Source of the DNA: Candidatus Methanoperedens nitratireducens
Lineage (GTDB): Archaea; Halobacteriota; Methanosarcinia; Methanosarcinales; Methanoperedenaceae
Direction of reading: 5' to 3'
Length of the DNA stretch: 55,550 bases
Assembly (NCBI RefSeq): GCF_000685155.1
Contig: NZ_JMIY01000008.1
Location: 1-55,550 of the forward strand
Below the pieces are notes generated by a model that saw only the letters and a program-made list of their open reading frames with translations, was not told the DNA's origin and searched no databases. Numbering within the stretch: the first letter of the stretch is position 1; each line of letters starts with the position of its first letter. Made by a program: the position numbers and the translations under genes. Below are positions 1-8,407 of the stretch, one piece after another.

Positions 1-341
1 CTTACCTGAATTTCCAGTTCATTTTTTTCCTGGACTGAGATGTTCTTTTCTATCAGGCGGATGTTTTGATTGAACTCGTTTGTCCTGACTACTGTTTCTC
101 CGTTGAGCCTGATTAAAGAACTGCTGCTTTGATTGTTTTCTTCATCGCCATTCTGGATGTATAAGGTATAGTTACCGTTTATTCTGCTAAGTGAGAAATT
201 ATCCTGGACTGTGGCAGGTGCGCCATTGGTCCGCTCAAACTTAACAGGGCCATAAACAATTGAGGCTGTTGCTGCAGGGCTGAATATCGATACAAGAATT
301 AATGCTATGACTATATACGATGTGAAGGGCCTATGATCCAT
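1..341 (-). CDS. Secreted protein, N-terminal part (runs off window)
   Basis: Reading leftward from an ATG at 341 gives an uninterrupted frame to the window edge, about 113 residues. The N-terminus has an arginine, then a hydrophobic stretch ending in ATAS, as in a Sec signal peptide. The mature part contains a segment with LNGETVV, EFNQNI and NISVQEKNELEIQV, a beta-strand-like pattern often seen in large extracellular archaeal proteins. I do not recognise a specific family. The 3' end lies outside the window, so full length, anchor and function are unknown. It is divergent from the pncB gene at 484. Confidence 0.7.
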   Translation of the reverse strand, partial: MDHRPFTSYIVIALILVSIFSPAATASIVYGPVKFERTNGAPATVQDNFSLSRINGNYTLYIQNGDEENNQSSSSLIRLNGETVVRTNEFNQNIRLIEKNISVQEKNELEIQV

Positions 342-483
342 ACCTAATACCACAGCTATACGTAGATTAATTAAGATATATATAATTATTGATGATAATT
401 ATAATAATGATAGGTAGGTTTAGGATAGGAGAGTAGATATTCTCAGAAACTTTTAATTAAACAGCCGTATCTACATTCATCAT

Positions 484-1851
484 ATGAGTGAAGCACTTAG
501 AACCGACCTGTACCAGCTTACAATGATGCAGGCTTACTGGAGATCAGGACATAACCCGCATGCTACCTTTGATTATTTTGTCAGGAAAATACCCATCGGC
601 TCATACCTTGTAACAGCAGGATTGAGCTATGTCCTGGATTATATCGAGAATCTGAACTTTGAGGATGATGATATCGAATACTTAAAAGGCCAGGATTTTG
701 ATAACGAATTTCTTGAGTTCCTTATGAATTTCAGGTTCACAGGCGATATCATGGCCATGCCTGAGGGATGTATCGCTTTCCCTCTTGAGCCAATTATCAG
801 GGTAACCGCCCCTATAATGGAGGCACAGCTCATCGAGACATTCATACTGAACAAGATGAACTTCTCGACATTGATAGCTACCAAAGCTGCCCGCGTGGTC
901 TATGCTGCAAAAGGCAGGGCGATCGCAGAGTTCGGGCTACGTCGGGCGCAGGGGGACGGGCATCTTGAGGCAACACGCGCCACATATATTGGCGGATGCG
1001 CCTCCACATCCAATGTACTTGCAGGGAAAAGATTCGGCATCCCTGTATCTGGCACCATGGCCCATTCGTTTGTCACAAGCTTTGATCACGAGATTGATTC
1101 GTTCCGCGCCTATGCAGATACATTCCCCTCAAGATGTTTTCTGCTAATAGACACCTACAACAGCATAGAAGGTGCGAAAAAGGCTGTGATTGTGGGAAAG
1201 GAGCTTGAGATGAGAGGAGAAAAACTCCTGGGTGTTAGGCTTGACAGCGGGGATCTAAGCGAATTATCAAAGCAAGTGCGCAAAATACTTGATGATGCAG
1301 GGCTTACGTATGTTAAGATAGTGGCAAGCGGTGACCTCAATGAGTGGAAGATAGATGAACTTATGAGAAAAGGTGCAAGGATCGATATGTTCGGTGTTGG
1401 CACCGAGTTAATCACAGGACGACCAACTCCCGCACTTGATGGGATATATAAGCTCTCGGAAGTGGTTGAACACGGCAGGCGGATCCCGAAGATGAAGCTC
1501 TCAGAAGAGACTGTAAAGGCCACGCTTCCCGGCAGGAAAAACGTCTGGCGCATCTTTGATAAGGGAAAGTCTGTAAAAGATATAATCTCACTTGATGATG
1601 AAGGGATAAGTAACGCCATGCCTTTATTGGGATTAGCTGTTAAAAAGGGAAGAATCATCTGCGACAGACCCTCGCTTGCCCAGATAAGGCAAACTGCGGC
1701 TGAGAATCTTTTGAACTTACCTGATGAGTATAAGAAACAGGATGGTGCACCTGCGTATCCTGTGGAGCTAAGCCCTGGATTGATCGCCCTCAGGGAGCGC
1801 ATGGTTGAGAGAATAAGAAGGGAAGAGATTAGCGGAATTCGACAACATTAA
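484..1851 (+). CDS. pncB: Nicotinate phosphoribosyltransferase
   Basis: Makes nicotinate mononucleotide from nicotinate and PRPP, the entry step of NAD salvage (Preiss-Handler pathway), in the cytoplasm. The 455-residue protein opens with the family signature TDLYQLTMMQAY and carries GTMAHSFV and LLIDTYNSIEGAKKA, followed by LGVRLDSGDL, which are typical phosphoribosyltransferase segments. Length is normal. No Shine-Dalgarno is visible, but an AT-rich TATA-like stretch sits near 449-456, so the message is probably leaderless. It is followed after 21 nt by a dehydratase gene. NAD synthetase, the last NAD step, is also in this window at 19361-20134. Confidence 0.93.
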   Translation: MSEALRTDLYQLTMMQAYWRSGHNPHATFDYFVRKIPIGSYLVTAGLSYVLDYIENLNFEDDDIEYLKGQDFDNEFLEFLMNFRFTGDIMAMPEGCIAFPLEPIIRVTAPIMEAQLIETFILNKMNFSTLIATKAARVVYAAKGRAIAEFGLRRAQGDGHLEATRATYIGGCASTSNVLAGKRFGIPVSGTMAHSFVTSFDHEIDSFRAYADTFPSRCFLLIDTYNSIEGAKKAVIVGKELEMRGEKLLGVRLDSGDLSELSKQVRKILDDAGLTYVKIVASGDLNEWKIDELMRKGARIDMFGVGTELITGRPTPALDGIYKLSEVVEHGRRIPKMKLSEETVKATLPGRKNVWRIFDKGKSVKDIISLDDEGISNAMPLLGLAVKKGRIICDRPSLAQIRQTAAENLLNLPDEYKKQDGAPAYPVELSPGLIALRERMVERIRREEISGIRQH

Positions 1852-1872
1852 ATAATTTAATGCTATCAAGAG

Positions 1873-3147
1873 ATGTTTATGGCTCAAACGATTTCAGAAA
1901 AGATTTTTTCAAAAGCTTGCGGTAAAGATGTAAAAGCCGGGGATTTTGTTCTTGCCAGTATAGATTGCGCTATGACCCATGATATTACAGGGCCGCTTGC
2001 TGTTGAGGGGTTCAGGGAAATAGTAAAAGATAAAAAAAGACAGAAAGTATGGGACCCGGATAAGATCGTTATTCTTTTTGATCACCAGGTACCTGCTGAT
2101 TCGTTAAACGCTGCAGCGAACCATATCCTCATGCGCAAGTTCGCAAGTGAGCAGGGGATACTGAACTACGATGTCTTTGAGGGCGTGTGCCACCAGGTCA
2201 TGCCTGAGAAAGGACACGTAAGACCGGGAGATTTAACGGTGGGTTCTGATTCCCATACCTGCGCCTATGGCGCTCTGGGGGCATTCTCAACAGGTATAGG
2301 AAGCACTGATATGGCTTTTGTTTTTGCAACAGGAAAACTGTGGTTCCGGGTGCCCCAGACCTTCAGGTTTGAGATAGAAGGAAGGCTTCCCAGATGCGTT
2401 TATCCCAAAGATGTCATCCTTCATCTCATCGGTGATGTCGGCGCTGAAGGGGCAAGGTATAAGACAGCAGAATTCTGCGGCAGTACTGTAAGAGCTATGG
2501 ATATCCCGGGCAGGATGACCATGTGCAACATGGCTATCGAGATGGGAGGAAAAGCAGGGATTGTGGAGGCTGACAGTACTACAGAGAAATATATCGGGGA
2601 AAGAGTACCTGATTTTAGATTAGAGGCACCGTGGAAGAGCGATGAGGATGCTGAGTTCTCAGAGGCCAAGAGCTATGATGTCTCTGAGCTTTCGCCCCAG
2701 GTAGCGTGCCCCCACAATGTGGACAATGTAAAACCCGTTGAAGAGGTAGAAGGGACAAGGATCGATCAGGTGTTTGTAGGCTCATGCACAAACGGCCGTT
2801 TTGAGGATATTGAGATCGTAGCAAAAATGATGAAGGGCGAAAAAGTGGCAAAAGGTGTTCGATTATTGATAATACCAGCCTCCCGCACAGAGTATATGAA
2901 GACACTTCGTGCAGGCTACATCGAGCAGTTCATGGAAGCAGGAGCAATCGTGGAGTCCCCATGTTGCGGGCCGTGCATGGGCGGAGCCTTCGGATTATTG
3001 GGTAAAGGCGAAGCAGGACTGTCCACATCAAACCGGAATTTCAAAGGCAGGCAGGGAAGCCCTGATGCCTTTGTATATCTCTCATCCCCGGCAACAGCGG
3101 CTGCGAGCGCTCTTTACGGAGAGATCAGGGACCCGAGAAAGATTTAA
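1873..3147 (+). CDS. 3-isopropylmalate dehydratase / homoaconitase large subunit (copy 1)
   Basis: Aconitase-superfamily large subunit, 424 residues, that should bind a 4Fe-4S cluster and isomerise isopropylmalate or (homo)citrate-type substrates together with a separate small subunit. Cluster cysteines are visible in [13 protein letters not shown] and in the CCGPCMGG motif near residues 357-363. [16 protein letters not shown] and GSDSHTC match the family core. A second, clearly related copy lies at 42636-43886. Archaea commonly carry two such proteins, one for leucine synthesis and one for citrate- or coenzyme-B-type chemistry, and sequence alone does not say which is which. No small subunit gene is in the window. 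ATG at 1879 is an alternative start. Confidence 0.9.
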   Translation: MFMAQTISEKIFSKACGKDVKAGDFVLASIDCAMTHDITGPLAVEGFREIVKDKKRQKVWDPDKIVILFDHQVPADSLNAAANHILMRKFASEQGILNYDVFEGVCHQVMPEKGHVRPGDLTVGSDSHTCAYGALGAFSTGIGSTDMAFVFATGKLWFRVPQTFRFEIEGRLPRCVYPKDVILHLIGDVGAEGARYKTAEFCGSTVRAMDIPGRMTMCNMAIEMGGKAGIVEADSTTEKYIGERVPDFRLEAPWKSDEDAEFSEAKSYDVSELSPQVACPHNVDNVKPVEEVEGTRIDQVFVGSCTNGRFEDIEIVAKMMKGEKVAKGVRLLIIPASRTEYMKTLRAGYIEQFMEAGAIVESPCCGPCMGGAFGLLGKGEAGLSTSNRNFKGRQGSPDAFVYLSSPATAAASALYGEIRDPRKI

Positions 3148-3168
3148 AAAATAAACGCAGATTTTAGC

Positions 3169-4098
3169 ATGATAGATAAAGGCGCAAGTAAAGTAATGGA
3201 ATGCTTCGGGGTGAAGCGCGGTGAGAACGTGCTTATTGTAGTAGATACTGCAACCCCTGTAGCCATAGGCAGGAGCCTGTTCAAAGCCGCCCTGGACCTG
3301 GGATGCGAGGTGATACTGATGACCATACTTCCAAGAACGCGCCACGGGGAGGAACCGCCTGCTGCAGTAGCAGAGGCTATGAAGAGTGCTGATGTGGTTC
3401 TTGCCCCGACTACTTACTCTCTTACCCATACGCAGGCAAAGATCAATGCATGCAAAGCAGGCGCAAGGGTTGCTTCTATGCCTGGGATAACAGAGGAAAT
3501 GATGACATCAGGCGGAATGACAGCCGATTATAATAATATCAGGGATACTGCCATTCGATTAAGCATGAGGCTTGAGAACATCCGTGAGGTGAGAGTTACA
3601 ACTGAATCAGGTACTGATATCGTATTTAATCTTGAGGGATGCAGATGGATGATGGATACTGGATTATGCCATGAGCCCGGATGCAGTGCCAATCTTCCTG
3701 CAGGTGAGCTATATATAGCCCCGAAAGATGCAAACGGCATTTTTGTGGTGGATGGTTCCATGAGCGGTTTTGGTGTTCTTGATTCTCCCCTTGAATTTAC
3801 TGTCAGGAACAGGTATGTGGTCGGTATCAAAGGTAAGCATGCAGATAAGCTGAACTCCATTCTCAACAGAGTAGGAGAAAAAGCGCGCAATATCGCTGAA
3901 CTCGGTATAGGAATCAATCCCGAAGCCCGGCTTATCGGAAATGTCCTTGAGGATGAAAAAGTCGGAGGTACTGTGCATATCGCACTTGGAGATAACAGCA
4001 GCTTTGGAGGGGATGTGATTGCAGGTATCCATCTTGATGGTATTATCAAAAAACCCAGCATCTTTTTAGATGAAGAGAAATTTATTTTTGAATTATAA
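3169..4098 (+). CDS. M29-type aminopeptidase-like protein
   Basis: 309-residue soluble protein resembling the M29 (AmpS/thermophilic) aminopeptidase fold and the related ring-cleaving NicX group. Candidate metal ligands are the Glu in LPAGELYIAP, the His in GTVHIALGD and the HLD near the C-terminus, matching the E, H and HxD pattern of M29. It is shorter than bacterial AmpS (about 410 residues), as are many archaeal members. Intergenic spacing of 21 nt and the same strand suggest an operon with the two genes upstream. Whether it is a peptidase or acts on another substrate cannot be decided from sequence. Confidence 0.75.
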   Translation: MIDKGASKVMECFGVKRGENVLIVVDTATPVAIGRSLFKAALDLGCEVILMTILPRTRHGEEPPAAVAEAMKSADVVLAPTTYSLTHTQAKINACKAGARVASMPGITEEMMTSGGMTADYNNIRDTAIRLSMRLENIREVRVTTESGTDIVFNLEGCRWMMDTGLCHEPGCSANLPAGELYIAPKDANGIFVVDGSMSGFGVLDSPLEFTVRNRYVVGIKGKHADKLNSILNRVGEKARNIAELGIGINPEARLIGNVLEDEKVGGTVHIALGDNSSFGGDVIAGIHLDGIIKKPSIFLDEEKFIFEL

Positions 4099-4137
4099 AT
4101 AACCTTGCTATAGCAATCTTAATCTCTCCAGTTTATT

Positions 4138-4296
4138 TACGTATAGGAAAGTATAAACGCATTTCTTCCTCCTCATCTTGAAATCTGATAGTCTAAAAAC
4201 AACGAACATAAACGAACTGGAACGAACTCCAAGAGTTCGTTTTGAGTTAGTATAAGTTCGTTGTTAATAATTTTGCCCCCGCAGGGGCTTTCTTGA
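4138..4296 (+). repeat. 159-bp structured repeat, copy A
   Basis: This stretch is identical, base for base, to the reverse complement of 22010-22168. It contains nested inverted repeats: outer arms AACAACGAAC / GTTCGTTGTT, an inner arm pair AACGAACT / AGTTCGTT with a 5-nt loop, and a separate small hairpin GCCCC-CGC-AGGGGC near one end. A diverged relative is at 12241-12315. No protein is supported in it. A small non-autonomous mobile element is the simplest reading. A structured RNA is the alternative. Confidence 0.85.
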
Positions 4297-4512
4297 CACA
4301 GTATATAGCTGTGGATTTATATATTCTTCTCCTGACACTCTGTGTAAAAACGTATAAAGTATAGCTATGGGTTTTTGTGATTTGTCTTTTCAGAAAATGT
4401 CACTATCTATCGATTTCTAAATAATTTTATACATTGCTAAATTCTCCACAAAGTTTAAATATGATTGTGTGTGATAACTTGTCTGCACGTAGGATAGGAA
4501 TTAACCCATTTT

Positions 4513-4529
4513 ACATTTTATTAAAATGT
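4513..4529. promoter_or_regulatory. Perfect palindrome upstream of the subtilisin gene
   Basis: An 8-bp inverted repeat, ACATTTTA / TAAAATGT with one central base, lies about 45 bp before the protease start. A TATA-like TTTAAATAT is further upstream near 4455. The position suits a regulator-binding operator, but no regulator gene is adjacent. The rest of the 4099-4573 gap holds repeat copy A and no gene. Confidence 0.4.
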
Positions 4530-4573
4530 GTTATACGTGCTGAATGTAAATTCAAACGGAGAAAAAAATCAAT

Positions 4574-5806
4574 ATGAGAAAACGTATTAAAAAGTTGAGT
4601 ACATTATTGGTTGCATCTATCCTGCTTTTGAATATTTCGGCTGTAGGAAGTATTGCACCATCTGAAAAAGAGAATGTAATAATTGTATTCAAAGACAACC
4701 AAGAATCTGCCTTAGCTCAGGGATCTGCCCTGATTAAGGAGCATGAAGGTGAGATAGAACGGCAACTTACATCCATAAATGCAATTGCCACCAGATTATC
4801 AAAGGATAAGATCGAGATACTGAAAAAATATCCTGAGATAGAGTACATAGAGCCTGATTACGAGGCTGAGATATTAGGAGATCTAGTAGAAGATTCCGTA
4901 GAGGAGACCAGCCACAAGGATAAAGATAAGGGTCCAAGCCAGGTTGCTCCCTGGGGTATCAGCAAGATAAATGCAGATAAGGCCTGGCAGGTTACTAATG
5001 AACCCAATAAAGGTAAAGGAGTCAAGGTAGCAATCCTGGATACTGGAATACAGTATGACCATCCTGACCTTAAGGCCAACATCAAGGGCGGAGTTAATTT
5101 CGTTGGGTCTGGCTCTCGTGACGGTAGTACAGATCCTAAACGCTGGACAGATAAGAACGGCCATGGTACACATGTTGCTGGAACAATTGCTGCTGAGGAC
5201 AATGGTATTGGAGTAGTCGGTGTTGCCCCTCAGGCATCGCTTTACGCCGTAAAAGTATTGAACAACCAGGGCAAAGGCAGTTACAGCGATATCATCCAGG
5301 GCATTGACTGGGCAGTTAAGAATGATATGCAGGTTATCAGCATGAGCCTGGGCGGAAAGAGCGGTTCCAAGGCATTAAAGACGGCTATCGACAATGCCAG
5401 AGCTAAAGGAGTTATAATTGTTGCTGCAGCAGGCAATTCTGGTGATGGCAAATCAGCGACAAATGATGTAGGCTATCCTGCAAAATACGATTCTACTATC
5501 GCTGTAGCAGCGACTGATTCAAAAGATGCTGTGGCAAAGTTCAGCAGCGATGGAAAAGAAGTTGATGTAGCAGCGCCAGGAGTATCTGTACCCTCTACAT
5601 ATAAAGGGAGCTCCTATAAGGCAATGAGCGGTACATCAATGGCCACCCCGCATGTCACAGGGACAGTGGCACTGATGCTTTCTGCGGGTATTTCTCCAGG
5701 CAAGGTCCAGAGCACATTGGAGAAGACTGCTGTTGATCTGCCTCCTGCTGGCTTCGATGTCTTCACAGGCCACGGACGAATAGACGCACTTAAAGCTACA
5801 CAGTAA
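4574..5806 (+). CDS. Secreted subtilisin-like serine protease (S8)
   Basis: 410-residue extracellular protease. A Lys/Arg-rich start and hydrophobic core to about residue 27 form a Sec signal peptide. Residues about 35-100 resemble the I9 propeptide inhibitor (NVIIVFKD, IEYIEPDYEAE). The catalytic domain has Asp156 (AILDTGIQYDHPDL), His197 (NGHGTHVAGT), the oxyanion Asn in AAAGNSGDG, and Ser355 (SGTSMATPHVTG), so the triad is intact. Length matches secreted Bacillus-type subtilisins, to which it looks strikingly similar, suggesting lateral origin. GGAG sits upstream of the ATG and a palindrome lies in front (4513-4529). It is monocistronic, ending at a hairpin terminator. Confidence 0.93.
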   Translation: MRKRIKKLSTLLVASILLLNISAVGSIAPSEKENVIIVFKDNQESALAQGSALIKEHEGEIERQLTSINAIATRLSKDKIEILKKYPEIEYIEPDYEAEILGDLVEDSVEETSHKDKDKGPSQVAPWGISKINADKAWQVTNEPNKGKGVKVAILDTGIQYDHPDLKANIKGGVNFVGSGSRDGSTDPKRWTDKNGHGTHVAGTIAAEDNGIGVVGVAPQASLYAVKVLNNQGKGSYSDIIQGIDWAVKNDMQVISMSLGGKSGSKALKTAIDNARAKGVIIVAAAGNSGDGKSATNDVGYPAKYDSTIAVAATDSKDAVAKFSSDGKEVDVAAPGVSVPSTYKGSSYKAMSGTSMATPHVTGTVALMLSAGISPGKVQSTLEKTAVDLPPAGFDVFTGHGRIDALKATQ

Positions 5807-5823
5807 AAGCTAAGCAATACAAT

Positions 5824-5868
5824 AACAGATCCTGTACTCTTTTAAGAGATAGGGTCTGTTCTTTTTTT
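5824..5868 (+). terminator. Hairpin plus T-run after the subtilisin gene
   Basis: Arms AACAGATCCT and AGGGTCTGTT (9 of 10 pair) with an inner CTCTT/AAGAG stem are followed by seven T residues, 17 bases after the protease stop. This is a convincing transcription end signal. Confidence 0.7.
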
Positions 5869-5927
5869 ATAGTATTATTAATCCTGGATAGCGAAAAATT
5901 TATTTCAGGTTATGATAATATGCGGCT

Positions 5928-6056
5928 ATGCAAGAAGTAAACCAATCCAGTGTATTCTTCAGGTGCAGTGTTTGCGATTTTGTGTTTGAGGCCGATCCCA
6001 ACTTTATCCCGATACCCTGTCCCCAGTGCGGAAGTGAGGGTACGGAGAGGGTTTAA
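5928..6056 (+). CDS. 42-residue zinc-ribbon protein
   Basis: A short frame starting at ATG 5928 encodes 42 residues with two metal-binding knuckles, CSVCDF and CPQCGSEGTE, separated by 15 residues, as in minimal zinc ribbons (FmdB-like or rubredoxin-like knuckles). The coding pattern is confirmed by a decayed copy at 7420-7488, which keeps the C-terminal 22 residues with one substitution, and by a shorter 3' tail at 8383-8407. The role is unknown. Small zinc ribbons of this kind often act as protein-interaction or nucleic-acid-binding modules. Confidence 0.6.
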   Translation: MQEVNQSSVFFRCSVCDFVFEADPNFIPIPCPQCGSEGTERV

Positions 6057-6389
6057 ATATATACCCATGTAAGCAACAAGGCTCTGGGGAATATTATAAG
6101 TCCATTGGATACAAATGAGTATATATGCAATGCGTATATGAACGAGTTATACGATATATGTAGAAGTATTTTGATATAAGTGACGTTCAAGAAGACCGGA
6201 AACAAGCTGATTGAATTTGATGTTACTTATTTATCCAAAAAACCGGCGCTGAGCCAAGAATTATTATGTCCATAGCTCACCAGGATGAGGAGAGAGCCAT
6301 GAAAGAGCTTTGTCTCTCAGGTTGAATCTATGAAACTGCGGAATCCTTATATCATCGAACACTAATTTTCTTATTAAAAGGGGAATCTT
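6057..6389. other. Gene-poor stretch with decayed coding fragments
   Basis: No intact gene is supported. Short protein-like stretches such as KKTGNKLIEFDVTYLSKK (around 6190-6240) and DEERAMKELCLSG (around 6280-6320) end in stops and switch frame, which fits remnants of lost genes. I cannot name them. Confidence 0.4.
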
Positions 6390-6584
6390 ATGAAAATGAA
6401 TCCTGTAGTATATTTTGAAATGCCGGCGAAAGATAAGGCCGTATGAGGAAGTTAAATAATGAAAAACGGCACCCGTGAGCAAATCGATCGGGTAACGCAG
6501 GCATTCTTGCCGATGAAGAAATTCGATATTGCGAAATTAAAGAAAGCATACGAGGAAGGTGAAGGAACATGGCAAAATACGTAG
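6390..6584 (+). pseudogene. Remnant of a VOC/PhnB-like protein
   Basis: The ATG at 6390 gives MNPVVYFEMPAKDKA, a typical start of glyoxalase/VOC proteins, then a stop after 18 codons. A second frame from 6459 to 6584 gives ERVTQAFL-type residues ([24 protein letters not shown] is the local reading, split here by me as [12 protein letters not shown] and [12 protein letters not shown]), which resembles the C-terminal tail of PhnB-like VOC proteins. Head and tail without the middle suggest an internal deletion. The tail overlaps the next gene's start by 16 nt, as an operon partner would. Confidence 0.55.
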
Positions 6585-6949
6585 ATGGATTTGTATTTGT
6601 AGTACCAAAGGATAAAATTGCTGAGTACAAGAAAATGGCAGAAGAGGGTGCCCGTATATGGATGAGATACGGAGCGCTTGAATACATGGAATGCATGGGA
6701 GAAGACCTTGTCGCAAAGGAAATGGACGGCATGAAGCCACTTGCATTTACTGAAATGGCAAAAGCAAAACCAAATGAAACTGTTTGGTTCTCATTTATTG
6801 TTTATAAGTCAAGAGAGCACCGCGATGAAGTCAACACTAAAGTGATGGAAGAGATGAATAAACAAAAGGAAAAATACAAAGATGTTTCGATGCCCTTTGA
6901 TATGGAGCGTTTTGCTTACGGGGGTTTTGAGGTTGTAGTTGAGGGGTAA
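6569..6949 (+). CDS. DUF1428 family protein
   Basis: 126 residues with the DUF1428 pattern: [21 protein letters not shown] at the start (FVFVVPKDK is diagnostic), [11 protein letters not shown] in the middle, [16 protein letters not shown] and [14 protein letters not shown] at the end. It is a small ferredoxin-fold (dimeric alpha/beta barrel) protein of unknown activity, often found next to VOC/PhnB proteins. Here the upstream neighbour is a broken VOC gene whose tail overlaps this start. GGTGAAGGA upstream is a good ribosome-binding site. The residue string above is in two overlapping pieces of under twenty residues each in the protein. Confidence 0.85.
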   Translation: MAKYVDGFVFVVPKDKIAEYKKMAEEGARIWMRYGALEYMECMGEDLVAKEMDGMKPLAFTEMAKAKPNETVWFSFIVYKSREHRDEVNTKVMEEMNKQKEKYKDVSMPFDMERFAYGGFEVVVEG

Positions 6950-7286
6950 AATCGGAAAGGTTGCTTCAAAAGTATAACGATATTCTCAATTGGATCGAGG
7001 ACTATAATGCAATTCAGTTTACTCCAGAGGAAATGTCCAATGTTCTTCTCGCTTTGGGATTAACTTGATTTGAGAAGCATACATCGTATAACAGAGCGTA
7101 TCTGGCTTCGTGCCTTCGGCACTTAGCCAAAATTCCCCTTTAGGGATCTAGTGTTTTAAAAAATAAGGAACCGCGGATAAACGCAAATGAACGCAGATTT
7201 ATAAAAAGGCATCTGCGTTTGTATATACACTATTCTTGCGAGAACAATAAAGTATTCTTGCACCTACATAACTTGAAACGGTTTTA
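6950..7286. other. Gene-poor region with repeat sequence
   Basis: A 35-codon open stretch at about 6961-7068 (LLQKYNDILNWIEDYN and following) ends in TGA but has no good start, so it is probably a fragment. At 7170-7222 there is an ACGCAAAT/ACGCAGAT repeat with a nearby inverted GCATCTGCGTTT, the same class as the large palindrome at 42508-42579. No intact gene is seen. Confidence 0.4.
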
Positions 7287-7370
7287 TGATAAGAAGATTT
7301 ATGTTAAACCCCGCCAGAGGCGGCGCATCCACAGGGGTATGGGGTCGCAACCCCAGCGCCATAAGGCTAA
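7287..7370 (+). repeat. Direct repeat flanking the toxin-antitoxin cassette, left copy
   Basis: An 84-bp sequence that recurs nearly identically at 8281-8363. It contains two hairpins: CCGCC/GGCGG with a variable loop (AGA here, TTT in the other copy), and a GGCGC...GCGCC stem enclosing GGGGTCGCAACCCC. The stems are kept while the loops vary, which suggests the structure matters. A 25-bp tail from the zinc-ribbon gene follows each copy (7464-7488 and 8383-8407). Confidence 0.8.
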
Positions 7371-7419
7371 TATTGACCGAAACGCCAGATGTCAACGTTG
7401 AATTCTGCAACTTTGATTT

Positions 7420-7488
7420 GAGGCTGATCCCAACTTTATCCCGATACCCTGTCCCCGGTGTGGAAGCGAGGGTACGGAGAGGGTTTAG
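7420..7488 (+). pseudogene. Decayed copy of the 42-residue zinc ribbon
   Basis: Codons 7420-7488 read EADPNFIPIPCPRCGSEGTERV and stop, matching the C-terminal half of the protein at 5928-6056 with Gln to Arg as the only change. The upstream half is missing and an in-frame TGA sits near the break, so it is not expressed as a full protein. Confidence 0.75.
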
Positions 7489-7673
7489 ATATTTAAATAT
7501 AATCACAATAGGATATGCCGGGACGGACTTCATAGAAGGATTTATGATGACAAAAACTCCAACAAAATGAAACTCTATACTTCAGATACACTCGGCCGTT
7601 AGGCGACATTTGCCTGATACTTTTTTCCTTAAAGACAATCCTTTGGAAAGCAATATATAAACGGAAAATCAAA

Positions 7674-7907
7674 ATGAATAGCATGGAAATAGCTCCAAGG
7701 ATTAGTGTAGATGAGAAAATCCGCTTTGGCAAGCCTGTGATAAGCGGGACACGTATCCCAGTAGACCTCATCTTAGGCAAACTTGCTGGAGGGATGACCT
7801 ACAAAGAAGTTATGGACGAGTACGAAATTACCCGTGAGGATATACTAGCTGTCCTTAACTACGCTGCTAAGAGTTTATCCAGTGAAAAGATTAAAGTGAT
7901 AGCATAA
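7674..7907 (+). CDS. DUF433 antitoxin
   Basis: 77-residue small HTH-like protein of the DUF433 (VapB-type) family, with the typical run RISVDEKIRFGKPVISGTRI followed by VDLILGKLAGG and EYEITREDILAVLNYAA. It should bind and neutralise the PIN-like protein encoded 1 nt downstream and repress its own promoter. A TATA-like CAATATATAAA lies just upstream at about 7653, so transcripts may be leaderless and the second ATG (7683) could be the true start. Both genes sit between two direct repeats. Confidence 0.88.
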   Translation: MNSMEIAPRISVDEKIRFGKPVISGTRIPVDLILGKLAGGMTYKEVMDEYEITREDILAVLNYAAKSLSSEKIKVIA

Positions 7908-7908
7908 G

Positions 7909-8271
7909 ATGCCAAAATTTGTGATCGATGAGGATATGCCTCGCTCAACAGGAAAGATTCTAAAAGAGCATGGGTATGATGTCAAGGACATTAGGGACCA
8001 TGGGCTTCGGGGAGCCGCTGATGAAGAGATTTATAAGTTTGCGCAAAAAGAAGATGCAGTGATTCTTACAGGTGATAGGGATTTTGGTAATATTTTACGA
8101 TTTCCACTTGGCGACCATTTTGGAATTGTCGTTGCGCATTTTCCTAATGAAATGCCGGTTATTGATATGAACCGTTATCTTCTAGAAAGATTTAAGGATT
8201 TATCAGAAGAAGACTTCAGAGGGAACGTGATCATCATAGAAACAGCAAAGATACGAATCAGACGAAGATGA
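7909..8271 (+). CDS. DUF5615 PIN-like toxin
   Basis: 120-residue PIN-like nuclease of the DUF5615/Mut7-C type, the usual partner of DUF433. Acidic residues expected at the active site are seen in FVIDEDMP near the start, ADEEIYKFA in the middle and TGDRDFGN near residue 65. It most likely cleaves RNA when freed from the antitoxin. The gene starts 1 nt after the antitoxin stop, so translation is coupled. Length is normal for the family. Confidence 0.87.
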   Translation: MPKFVIDEDMPRSTGKILKEHGYDVKDIRDHGLRGAADEEIYKFAQKEDAVILTGDRDFGNILRFPLGDHFGIVVAHFPNEMPVIDMNRYLLERFKDLSEEDFRGNVIIIETAKIRIRRR

Positions 8272-8280
8272 TATTGGGAG

Positions 8281-8407
8281 TGATAAGAAGATTTATGTTA
8301 AACCCCGCCTTTGGCGGCGCATCCCAGAGGTCTGGGGTCGCAACCCCAGCGCCATAAGGCTAAAATCCAGGAACTTCTTTTAAAGCGAGGGTACGGAGAG
8401 GGTTTAG
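8281..8407 (+). repeat. Direct repeat flanking the toxin-antitoxin cassette, right copy
   Basis: 8281-8363 repeats 7287-7370, and 8383-8407 repeats 7464-7488 (the 3' tail of the zinc-ribbon gene). The copy begins 10 bp after the toxin stop. Its end overlaps the stop codon of the convergent pilin gene, so the pilin 3' end lies inside the repeat. Confidence 0.8.

Noticed and set aside
1155-1802. Long minus-strand frame (215 codons) inside pncB
   Set aside because: It is antisense to a well-supported gene and its composition (many Ser, Pro, Leu) is that of a shadow frame.
4200-4260. CRISPR-like short repeats (CGAACT units)
   Set aside because: Units are inverted as well as direct, with no regular unique spacers; it is a folded palindrome, not an array.
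7286-7570. 94-codon frame across the left direct repeat
   Set aside because: Its residues come from the repeat, and the same stretch is non-coding in the right copy.
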